DNA from: Candidatus Pelagibacterales bacterium
GTDB taxonomy: Bacteria > Pseudomonadota > Alphaproteobacteria > TMED109
Direction: 5' to 3'
Assembly (NCBI GenBank): GCA_002732015.1
Contig: PCCU01000050.1
Location: 1 to 9,193, forward strand
Length of the DNA: 9,193 nt
Shown one piece after another: positions 1 through 5,785 of the stretch. The translations under genes and the position numbers were made by a program. A model generated the notes under the pieces. It was not told where the DNA came from. It saw only the letters and a program-made list of their open reading frames with translations, and searched no databases. Numbering within the stretch: position 1 is the first letter of the stretch; the number at the start of each line of letters is the position of its first letter.

Positions 1-10
1 AAATAAAAAT

Positions 11-97
11 GCCCTCTTGGCGGAATAGGTAGACGCAAGGGACTTAAAATCCCTTGTCCGTAAGGACGTCCCGGTTCGAGTCCGGGAGAGGGCACCA
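11..97 (+). tRNA. tRNA-Leu (anticodon TAA, reads UUA)
   Basis: A class II tRNA of 87 nt with an encoded CCA end. The seven-base acceptor stem begins GCCCTCT at 11 and pairs with the strand before the A-CCA end at 94-97. The anticodon stem AGGGA/TCCCT closes a loop CTTAAAA with anticodon TAA at 45-47. A long variable arm (TGTCCG...GGACG, about 55-68) is typical of leucine tRNAs, and the T-arm carries GGTTCGAGTCC. UUA is a heavily used leucine codon in this AT-rich window, so this tRNA is expected to be important. No terminator hairpin follows before the next gene at 128. Confidence 0.97.
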
Positions 98-118
98 AAA
101 GATATATAAAAGGTAAAT

Positions 119-122
119 AGGA
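119..122 (+). promoter_or_regulatory. Shine-Dalgarno site supporting a TTG start
   Basis: AGGA lies five bases before the TTG at 128. The first in-frame ATG (173) would remove most of the first membrane helix, so this site supports the TTG as the true start. Confidence 0.55.
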
Positions 123-127
123 ATAAA

Positions 128-511
128 TTGTCTGTAATAAACTTTATACAATTAATATGTTTTGTATTCTTAATGTGTGCTGGACAACTATTATTTAAAA
201 AAACCGCTGTTATATTGTTGGAATTTAATTATAAATTGAAAACATTCGTTATACATGAGTTCATAATTAATTTGATAAAAATCCCGTACTTTTTTATTGC
301 CATATTGATTTATGCTAGCGCAACTTTTTTCTGGTTATTTATATTACAAAAAATACCTCTAAGTTTAGCCTATCCCTTTACAGCAATGGCTATGGTAATT
401 ATTCCTATTTTAAGTATGTTACTTTTTAATGAAAAACTAGATATCAATTATTGGTTTGGTGCTTGTTTAATTGTTCTTGGAATTTTAGTAATATCGATAA
501 AGCCATCATAA
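128..511 (+). CDS. Small 4-TM ArnE/EmrE-like (EamA/SMR-type) membrane protein, possible lipid-linked sugar flippase subunit
   Basis: A 127-residue, very hydrophobic protein with four predicted membrane helices at roughly residues 4-24, 53-73, 80-100 and 107-124. The pattern AGQLLFKK (18-25), LQKIPLSLAYPF (73-84), then NEKL and WFG near 101-111 and a last glycine-containing helix resembles ArnE, the small subunit that with ArnF flips undecaprenyl-phosphate-aminoarabinose in Gram-negative bacteria. Length matches the ArnE/ArnF/EmrE range of about 110-130 residues. These proteins work as dimers in the inner membrane. The TTG start is chosen because of the AGGA site upstream and because the next in-frame ATG (Met16) would truncate helix 1. 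It follows tRNA-Leu by 30 bp with no visible terminator between, so it may ride on the tRNA transcript. Its last 64 bp overlap, antisense, the end of the O-antigen ligase gene. The substrate is unknown; a glycolipid flippase role is inferred from the family and neighbours, and a drug/metabolite exporter is the alternative. Confidence 0.75.
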   Translation: MSVINFIQLICFVFLMCAGQLLFKKTAVILLEFNYKLKTFVIHEFIINLIKIPYFFIAILIYASATFFWLFILQKIPLSLAYPFTAMAMVIIPILSMLLFNEKLDINYWFGACLIVLGILVISIKPS

Positions 512-1833
512 TTTTTATTAAATATTTTAAAAAATATTATTAATATCATAACAGAAGCAATCCACCAAGGTTGCCATAGTCCATAACTAGATTGATTAAT
601 CAAAAAAATTGTTATTATGCATCCTGATATACAATAGCTTTGAGTTTTCTTAAGGGGATATTTATAAACAATTTTATACCAAAAAAGTATCAAAAAACTA
701 TAAAATAGTATAATCCCTATAGCACCAAGCTCTAACCAAATTTGTATAGTATTATTATGAGTATGTAAAGGAATTGATGAAAAACTTTCTTTATTTATTA
801 TTTTATAATCTCTTTCTTCAATTAGCTCTATTTTTTTGGACTCACCAATTTTTCTAGAACTACTCAATCCATGGCCAATAAATATTTTCTCAAAAATTTT
901 TTCCGAACTAAAAGACCATATTATTAATCTATGTATGCTTTTTCTTTCTACTTTTTTAATTATATTTTTTAGCAGGTTGCTTTCATTTTTAAAATCGAGA
1001 TTTTTTTTAACATAAGTAGAGGAGTTTTTTTTATACCATAAATCTGTTTGCAGATTTTTAAATATTAAAGGAGAAAGGATAGAATATAAAACTATTAGTA
1101 CTGCAAGTGGAAAAAAAACGCTCTTTCCTAAGACATAAAAGAGTAAGCATACTAACGTTCCAAGACTAAAAGAAATAAGGGCGGTAGTATTTCCACCAAA
1201 GTAAAGAGTAAAAAAAGTAATTATAAAAGTAAATAAAACAAGAACTTTGTATTTGTGAAATAAGGAGGCAATAATAAAAAAGAATACACTAATTACTGTC
1301 AGGGCACGATGGTATGATCCTGAATAAGTTCCCTTTTGTAAATTTTTAAAAAAACTAAAATAACTACCCACTTCAATTTCTTTATTAGTAAAAGCTTTAT
1401 CAAAAAGTAATCCTAACCAAGGCTTTATACCTAATTCAAAATAAACATTCATCAAAATAAAAATAGTGGTTGCTAAATAAGAGATTAAAAAAACTCTTTC
1501 TATACTTTTTATATTAGGAAAAGTTAGTTTTTCTTTATTAATTATTAAAAATGATATTAATAAAAAAGAAATGCTGATAGAATTCTTAATTCCGAAATGA
1601 GTATTGTTAGTCCAAAATAAACTTATACAAGAAAATAAAACAAAAATAACTATTAAATATTCAGCAATGTCAGGTTTTTGAAAATATTCAAGTTTATTTT
1701 TTTTAAGATAAAAAAAAAATAAACTGGGGAAGAATAATAATATCCACATAGAAATAGGAGATAAAAGTGCAATAGGAAAAATTAGTGCAGAGATAATTAA
1801 AAGGGTAGTATGTTGTAATTTTAATATTTTCAT
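448..1833 (-). CDS. O-antigen ligase / polymerase family membrane protein (WaaL/Wzy_C type)
   Basis: A 461-residue multi-spanning inner-membrane protein with many hydrophobic segments and one long polar, presumably periplasmic loop around residues 258-360. That loop holds the family signature in order: HRLIIW (301-306, the R-xxx-W region), GHG (320-322), and LHTHNNTIQIWLELGAIGI (356-374, with H357/H359 and E368). Near the C terminus is SYGLWQPWW (416-424). Proteins of this family either transfer undecaprenyl-linked O-antigen onto lipid A-core (WaaL) or polymerise repeat units (Wzy); sequence alone does not separate the two. The ATG lies two bases after the TAG of the cysQ-like gene, so the two are surely cotranscribed and probably translationally coupled, because no good ribosome site precedes it. 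The last 21 or so codons overlap the convergent small transporter gene; these residues (about 441-461) are polar and may be dispensable. Confidence 0.88.
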   Translation of the reverse strand: MKILKLQHTTLLIISALIFPIALLSPISMWILLFFPSLFFFYLKKNKLEYFQKPDIAEYLIVIFVLFSCISLFWTNNTHFGIKNSISISFLLISFLIINKEKLTFPNIKSIERVFLISYLATTIFILMNVYFELGIKPWLGLLFDKAFTNKEIEVGSYFSFFKNLQKGTYSGSYHRALTVISVFFFIIASLFHKYKVLVLFTFIITFFTLYFGGNTTALISFSLGTLVCLLFYVLGKSVFFPLAVLIVLYSILSPLIFKNLQTDLWYKKNSSTYVKKNLDFKNESNLLKNIIKKVERKSIHRLIIWSFSSEKIFEKIFIGHGLSSSRKIGESKKIELIEERDYKIINKESFSSIPLHTHNNTIQIWLELGAIGIILFYSFLILFWYKIVYKYPLKKTQSYCISGCIITIFLINQSSYGLWQPWWIASVMILIIFFKIFNKNYDGFIDITKIPRTIKQAPNQ

Positions 1834-1835
1834 TT

Positions 1836-2651
1836 CTAACTATTTAAAAGATAATTTTTATAATTTAAAAAAACTTCATCTTCATATTGTGTATTAGATA
1901 ATGCAAAAAAAGGACTAGTTTTTTTTGTTTCACTTTTATAAGAAATTTTATTTTTATTAAAATCATAAAGCCTACCACCTGCAGCATTTACAATAGCATG
2001 ACCTGCAGCTATGTCCCATTTAGAAATTTTTTCTAATCTTGGATACAAGGCAGCCTGGCCCTCTGCAAGAACACAAAACTTTAATGATGAAGATGTTTTT
2101 ATAACTTTGTATTTATCAAAATAATTTATAAACTCAGAAAGTTTTTTGCTAACATGCCTTGAAGTGATAATTGTCTTAGTTTCTTTTATATTTAAGTTTA
2201 TACTATTATTGTAAATAATTTTATTGTTTTCTAAAATTAATAAATTACTGTTATTAGCAATCCAAATTTTGTTGGATGGAGGATGACCAATAACTCCTAG
2301 CACTGGTTCATCTTCATATATAAGAGCTATATTAATAGTGTATTCTGAATTACCGTTAATAAAACCTCTAGTTCCATCTAAAGGGTCAACTAGCCAATAA
2401 GCTGTATTCTTATAAATTTCATCTGAATGTTTTCTCTCTTCACTTACTATTGGAATTCCAAGTTTTTGTGATGCTAGTGCGTTGTATATTAGCTTATCTA
2501 GTTCTAAATCTAATTGAGTTATAGGTGATCCATCTTCTTTATATTTTATAAAATTATTTTTAATGGAATTGGCTAGTAATATGCATTCTTTTACCAAGTT
2601 AATTAAAAAACTATTTATATCATATTTTTTAAAAGGAAAATTAAATTTCAT
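1836..2651 (-). CDS. cysQ: 3'(2'),5'-bisphosphate nucleotidase CysQ-like, inositol monophosphatase superfamily
   Basis: A 271-residue cytoplasmic Mg-dependent phosphatase. All metal-site motifs are present: KEDGSPITQLD (38-48), SEE (70-72), DPLDGTRGF (89-97, with D89 and D92) and WDIAAGHAIVNAAGG (212-226, with D213). CysQ removes the 3'-phosphate from PAP and can act on PAPS, clearing the by-product of sulfate assimilation and sulfotransferase reactions. Length is close to the family norm of about 250 residues, with roughly a dozen extra residues at the N terminus. The ATG at 2651 has no clear Shine-Dalgarno sequence. The gene sits 49 bp behind tRNA-Thr on the same strand and is followed after two bases by the O-antigen ligase. 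Being paired with a surface-glycan gene, it could support sulfated glycan synthesis; that is inference, and no sulfotransferase is visible here. Other members of the superfamily hydrolyse inositol phosphates, so the substrate is likely rather than certain. Confidence 0.87.
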   Translation of the reverse strand: MKFNFPFKKYDINSFLINLVKECILLANSIKNNFIKYKEDGSPITQLDLELDKLIYNALASQKLGIPIVSEERKHSDEIYKNTAYWLVDPLDGTRGFINGNSEYTINIALIYEDEPVLGVIGHPPSNKIWIANNSNLLILENNKIIYNNSINLNIKETKTIITSRHVSKKLSEFINYFDKYKVIKTSSSLKFCVLAEGQAALYPRLEKISKWDIAAGHAIVNAAGGRLYDFNKNKISYKSETKKTSPFFALSNTQYEDEVFLNYKNYLLNS

Positions 2652-2700
2652 AATAAATATTGTAATATATATTAAAAATTATAAAGAGACGATAAAAAAG

Positions 2701-2776
2701 TGGTGCCGGATGAGAGATTTGAACTCCCGACCCACTGATTACAAATCAGTTGCTCTACCAACTGAGCTAATCCGGC
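2701..2776 (-). tRNA. tRNA-Thr (anticodon TGT, reads ACA)
   Basis: A 76-nt tRNA with encoded CCA (2703-2701). Read on the minus strand it starts GCCGGAT and ends ATCCGGC-A-CCA, a perfect seven-pair acceptor stem. The D-arm contains AGCTCAGTTGGTAGAGC, the anticodon stem is ACTGA/TCAGT around the loop TTTGTAA with anticodon TGT (bases 2743-2741), and the T-arm contains GGGAGTTCAAATCTC. It lies 49 bp upstream of the cysQ-like gene on the same strand. No terminator is visible between them, so readthrough into cysQ and the ligase is possible. Confidence 0.97.
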
Positions 2777-2818
2777 AAATTCCTGAAATCAGAATGTGTA
2801 TATGACTTCATCAACTAT

Positions 2819-2824
2819 ATTATA
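2819..2824 (-). promoter_or_regulatory. Candidate -10 box for the tRNA-Thr (and cysQ) transcript
   Basis: The minus strand reads TATAAT here, a perfect sigma-70 -10 consensus. It would start transcription about 36 bases before the tRNA-Thr 5' end. No good -35 element stands 16-18 bp upstream, and such hexamers arise easily by chance in DNA this AT-rich, so this is only a candidate. Confidence 0.3.
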
Positions 2825-2919
2825 GCTCTACAAAAAAGTAAAAATCCTTATAATTATTCTAAATTTATACTAAAAAATTTAAAAATAATAAACCAAAAAA
2901 TTTCTAGGAGCTTTATCAT

Positions 2920-3723
2920 CTAACTAATATTTTGCCAGATTGGATACCTTTCTTTTCTCCAATAAACATTTTCCATGACGCAAATATGAAGTATTAGCCT
3001 TTCTTTTTTTGTACAAATACCCCCTCTATGAAAATTCAGCATAGAGTTATAACAGAAAATTGTACCTTGTCTTCCATAACCTGAATAAATAGCTTCATTT
3101 AATAGTTTCTTAGGGATGTACTTAGTAATATCATCTATTTTTTCTACCATTTCTCCACCCCAATAGTTCTTTATTTTTTTTGAATAATCTTTTTGAATTA
3201 CTTCAACTGCTCCTGATCCTTCAAACATATCAATTAGATTTAAATCAAAATGTAAAGAAGTTAGGTGTTGCCTGTCTCTATGAAAAAGGTTGTATCCAGA
3301 ATATTTAAAATTTGGTCTACCCCACCATACTTCTGAGGTAACTAAAGAGTAGTTAAGTTTAAAATAGTCATCGCAGATTTCTTTAATAGCTGATTTATTT
3401 ATTAATAATTTAAAAAAAGGGTCTTTAATTACGTCTGCAGAATTATAAATGACTCTTCCTAAATTATTACTGCTTTTTTTTATTTTAATAAGTTTTTCAT
3501 AAAATTTTTTAAATTCATAGCTTTCCAAAATTCTGTAATTTCTATCAACATGAAATTTTAAAAACCCATTTTTGTGAAGAGTTGCATATTTTTTCTTTTT
3601 AAGAAACGGATACTTATAGTTTACTTTTAACAATAGAAATATATTGTAATAAAAATAAATAACAAACCTTAAAAAAACTCTGTATGGAATTTTTTTTTTT
3701 AAAACATTTCGAAAGTGTTTCAT
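2920..3723 (-). CDS. PhyH-like (phytanoyl-CoA dioxygenase family) Fe(II)/2-oxoglutarate oxygenase
   Basis: A protein of 267 residues from the ATG at 3723. It carries the double-stranded beta-helix signature of the PhyH family: LFHRD (146-150) supplies the H148-x-D150 metal ligands, followed about twenty residues later by MFEGSGAVEVI. GTIFCYNSMLNFHRGG (220-235) supplies the distal metal ligand H232, and R242 in KKERLILH is placed to bind the 2-oxoglutarate carboxylate. A second HxD (H158/D160) lies nearby, but the first fits the family spacing better. Such enzymes hydroxylate small molecules or lipids using O2 and 2-oxoglutarate; the substrate here is unknown, and the surroundings suggest a surface sugar or lipid. 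An aromatic, hydrophobic stretch at about 16-35 may hold it to the membrane. A TTG at 3738 would add five residues, but its AAGG site is only two bases away, so I prefer the ATG; neither start has an ideal ribosome site. The gene stands alone, divergent from the rRNA methyltransferase. Confidence 0.8.
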   Translation of the reverse strand: MKHFRNVLKKKIPYRVFLRFVIYFYYNIFLLLKVNYKYPFLKKKKYATLHKNGFLKFHVDRNYRILESYEFKKFYEKLIKIKKSSNNLGRVIYNSADVIKDPFFKLLINKSAIKEICDDYFKLNYSLVTSEVWWGRPNFKYSGYNLFHRDRQHLTSLHFDLNLIDMFEGSGAVEVIQKDYSKKIKNYWGGEMVEKIDDITKYIPKKLLNEAIYSGYGRQGTIFCYNSMLNFHRGGICTKKERLILHICVMENVYWRKERYPIWQNIS

Positions 3724-3752
3724 AAAACTATTTAACAATACCTTATAAATTA

Positions 3753-3762
3753 TACATATGTA
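3753..3762. repeat. 10-bp perfect palindrome TACATATGTA in a divergent intergenic region
   Basis: TACATATGTA is self-complementary, and a second CATATG follows at 3770-3775. It sits just upstream of the dioxygenase gene, where a regulator could bind. Chance occurrence in AT-rich DNA cannot be excluded. Confidence 0.3.
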
Positions 3763-3776
3763 AATATGCCATATGA

Positions 3777-3810
3777 TTAAGATTAATTAAATATTTTTTC
3801 TTAAGATTAA
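3777..3810. repeat. Direct repeat TTAAGATTAA, two copies 24 bp apart
   Basis: TTAAGATTAA occurs exactly at 3777-3786 and 3801-3810, and the match extends to 12 bases with one mismatch (TTAAGATTAAtT versus TTAAGATTAAcT). The copies lie between the divergent dioxygenase and rRNA methyltransferase genes, just upstream of the candidate rlmB promoter. The 24-bp period is near two helical turns, so the copies would lie roughly on one face, as operator half-sites often do. No regulator is visible in the window. Confidence 0.4.
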
Positions 3811-3819
3811 CTTTTAATA

Positions 3820-3847
3820 AAGACATTTTAATTAATATAATTATAAT
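3820..3847 (+). promoter_or_regulatory. Candidate sigma-70 promoter for the rRNA methyltransferase gene
   Basis: AAGACA (3820-3825, four of six to TTGACA), a 16-bp spacer, and TATAAT (3842-3847) would start transcription near 3854, giving a leader of about 30 bases. A second TATAAT overlaps at 3836-3841. The region is so AT-rich that the match is suggestive only. Confidence 0.35.
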
Positions 3848-3851
3848 AAAT

Positions 3852-3871
3852 AATATTTTGCTCAAAATATT
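3852..3871. repeat. Inverted repeat AATATTTT-gctc-AAAATATT before rlmB-like gene
   Basis: Two perfect 8-bp arms flank a 4-base spacer, ending four bases before the Shine-Dalgarno AGGGA (3875-3879). In RNA this could form a weak A-U hairpin near the ribosome site; in DNA it could be an operator. The same arms recur at 521-538 with a 2-base spacer, which argues that base composition alone can generate it. Confidence 0.3.
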
Positions 3872-3883
3872 AGCAGGGAAATT

Positions 3884-4630
3884 ATGAATAAAACTTATTG
3901 GATTTATAATAAATATTCAATTATTTCTGCACTAATTAACCCCAAAAGAAAAATTTTAGAGTTTGTTGTTGAAGAAAAAAAAAAATTTTTTTATGAAAAA
4001 TTATTAATGAATACTGAAAAAACTTCAGGTAAGAAAATAGATATTAAAATTAAAAATAAAAAATATATTGTTCAAAAAATAGGGTCTTTAGCAAAGTATC
4101 AGGGTGCAGCGTTGTTAGTAGAAAAACTTCAAAAAAAAACATTTAGTAGTGTAGTTTGTAGCAAAATAGAAAAAAATATTATTCTAATTTTAGATAAAAT
4201 AAATGATCCTAATAATCTGGGTGCAATAATGAGAACATGTATGGCATTTGGTGTACAGGATATAATTGTTGCAAAGCATGAGGGAAGTGAAGAAAATTCT
4301 TACATTTCTAGTATAGCATCTGGAGCACTAGACAGAGTTAATATTTATGTATCTAATAATTTAAATAATACTATAAAGCTTTTAAAAAATAATGATTGGT
4401 GGGTTATAGGTCTAGAATCAAAAAACCTACCTGAGTGTACTGATATAAAAAATAACAATTTTAATTTTAAAAAAAAAGCTATAGTTTTAGGTTCTGAAAG
4501 TGATGGAATAAGAAAATTAGTAAGAGAGAACTGTGATGTATTAACTAGAATTAACATCAAAGAAAGCAGTGCTGATAGCATTAACGTAGTACAGGCTACT
4601 ACTATTGCATTATATGAGTTATGTAACTGA
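3884..4630 (+). CDS. rlmB: TrmH/SpoU-family RNA 2'-O-methyltransferase, probable 23S rRNA Gm2251 methyltransferase RlmB
   Basis: A 248-residue SPOUT methyltransferase that would transfer a methyl from SAM to a ribose 2'-OH, most likely G2251 of 23S rRNA. The N-terminal L30e-like RNA-binding domain (about 1-85) shows YWIYNKYSIISALINP and KYQGAALLV, where most relatives have HQG. The knotted catalytic domain (about 97-248) has motif 1 DPNNLGAIMRT (108-118, with N111 and R117), motif 2 IVLGSESDGIRKLV (200-213) and motif 3 SINVVQATTIALYE (232-245). Motif 3 keeps the S-x-N-V core of the usual SLNVSVA but differs after it. Length is normal for RlmB. The ATG is set by AGGGA at 3875-3879. It is transcribed alone or as the first gene before the leg operon 130 bp downstream; no clear terminator separates them. 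Assignment to RlmB rather than another SpoU enzyme is the less certain part. Confidence 0.85.
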   Translation: MNKTYWIYNKYSIISALINPKRKILEFVVEEKKKFFYEKLLMNTEKTSGKKIDIKIKNKKYIVQKIGSLAKYQGAALLVEKLQKKTFSSVVCSKIEKNIILILDKINDPNNLGAIMRTCMAFGVQDIIVAKHEGSEENSYISSIASGALDRVNIYVSNNLNNTIKLLKNNDWWVIGLESKNLPECTDIKNNNFNFKKKAIVLGSESDGIRKLVRENCDVLTRINIKESSADSINVVQATTIALYELCN

Positions 4631-4669
4631 GAAATAATAAGAAATAAGTTTATATTTTAACTAAAGTAA

Positions 4670-4675
4670 TATAAT
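4670..4675 (+). promoter_or_regulatory. Candidate -10 box for the nonulosonate operon
   Basis: TATAAT stands in the 130-bp gap between the rRNA methyltransferase and the legB-like gene, which is the only place for an operon promoter. No convincing -35 lies 17 bp upstream, so confidence is low. A run AAAAAATTTTTT (4712-4723) in the same gap may bend DNA but lacks the GC stem of a terminator. Confidence 0.2.
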
Positions 4676-4760
4676 TTAATAGGTATTTGAAACAATTATT
4701 TAAAGGAATTTAAAAAATTTTTTCACTAAAATAATTCTTTAAAAATATAAGAAAGAGATA

Positions 4761-5768
4761 ATGGAAAATAAAAAAGTATTTGTAACAGGAGCAGACGGAT
4801 TCATAGGGTCTCACTTATGCGAAAATTTGGTATCAAAAGGATACCATGTTAAAGCATTAGCTGCATATAATTCATTTGGAAATAGAGGCTGGCTTGATAA
4901 TATTGATAAAAAAACTAGTTCATCGTTAGAAATAGTAGCTGGTGATATTAGGGATAGAGATTTTATTTTTAAAAGCACAGAGGAAGTAGATATTATTTTT
5001 CATTTAGCATCATTAATAGCAATCCCATATTCCTACCATGCGCCACAATCTTACATAGAAACTAATGTAATGGGAGCATTAAATATATATCAGGCGGCGT
5101 TAAATAATAATTGTGAGAGAATTATTTCTACTTCAACAAGTGAAGTTTATGGTTCTGCTAGAAGAATCCCAATAACAGAAAATCATCCTATTCAAGCCCA
5201 ATCACCTTATGCTGCTACTAAAATCTCTGCTGACCATTTGTTAGAGTCATTTGTGTTGAGTTTTGGATTGCCAGCTGTAATTTTAAGACCTTTTAATACT
5301 TATGGACCAAGACAAAGTGAAAGAGCTATTATTTCAAGTATTATAAGACAGCTTTTAGATAAAAATAGTAATTTTATAAAAGTAGGCAATTTGGAGCCAA
5401 AAAGAGATTTTAATTATGTAGATGATACTGTAAGTGCATTCATATTATTAGCAAATCTTAGCGAAAAAAAAATTAAGTATGGAACCGTTTATAATGCCGG
5501 AAGTGGTAAATCTTATTCAATGAAATATGTTTTACAAAAATTAATAAATATCACAAATTCAAAAAAAAATATCATAGTAGAAGATAAAAGAGTAAGACCG
5601 AAGAAATCAGAGGTGTTAAATCTAGTAGCATCATCTAAAAAATTAAATTTAGCTACTGGCTGGAGTCCCAAGGTAAAGCTTGAAGAAGGGCTAAAAAAAA
5701 CTATAAAATGGTGGACTGAATATAAAAGAAAAAATAGACTAAGAGATTCTTCTGAATACGTATTGTAA
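4761..5768 (+). CDS. legB: LegB-like nucleotide-GlcNAc 4,6-dehydratase (extended SDR)
   Basis: A 335-residue cytoplasmic NAD-dependent enzyme. The Rossmann signature GADGFIG (10-16) binds NAD, with GDIRD at 61-65 and HLASL at 81-85. The active site shows STSEVYG (125-131) and Y150-x3-K154 in SPYAATK. The TSE triplet replaces the TDE seen in RmlB, as is usual in LegB/GDP-mannose-dehydratase-like enzymes. ILRPFNTYGPRQ (174-185) and KRDFNYVDD (214-222) shape the nucleotide-sugar pocket. In the legionaminic acid pathway LegB converts GDP-GlcNAc to the 6-deoxy-4-keto sugar, the first committed step. Length fits the family of about 330-340. The ATG is preceded by an AGAAAGAG purine stretch. It leads a + strand operon with 17 bp to the aminotransferase gene, whose product uses the keto sugar. 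A related UDP-sugar dehydratase is the alternative, but the next three genes support the Leg assignment. Confidence 0.87.
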   Translation: MENKKVFVTGADGFIGSHLCENLVSKGYHVKALAAYNSFGNRGWLDNIDKKTSSSLEIVAGDIRDRDFIFKSTEEVDIIFHLASLIAIPYSYHAPQSYIETNVMGALNIYQAALNNNCERIISTSTSEVYGSARRIPITENHPIQAQSPYAATKISADHLLESFVLSFGLPAVILRPFNTYGPRQSERAIISSIIRQLLDKNSNFIKVGNLEPKRDFNYVDDTVSAFILLANLSEKKIKYGTVYNAGSGKSYSMKYVLQKLINITNSKKNIIVEDKRVRPKKSEVLNLVASSKKLNLATGWSPKVKLEEGLKKTIKWWTEYKRKNRLRDSSEYVL

Positions 5769-5785
5769 TAAATTAAGTATGTTCA

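Noticed and set aside
11..97. tRNA-Leu as a phage or island attachment site
   Set aside because: No second copy of the tRNA 3' end and no integrase appear in the window.
521..538. AATATTTT-aa-AAAATATT inverted repeat as a terminator for the small transporter gene
   Set aside because: The stem is entirely A/T with a two-base loop, lacks a T-run that would pause polymerase, and lies in the ligase coding sequence.
2563..2805. 80-codon + strand ORF with MRDLNSRPTDYKSVALPTEL
   Set aside because: This is the well-known false peptide produced by translating the antisense of a tRNA (here tRNA-Thr); the rest is antisense to cysQ.
4345..4581. Minus-strand ORF of 78 codons; similar ones at 5814-6008 and 7710-7895
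   Set aside because: Each is an antisense shadow of a well-supported gene.
4712..4723. AAAAAATTTTTT as a terminator
   Set aside because: There is no GC stem and no hairpin loop; it is an A-tract palindrome expected in DNA of this composition.
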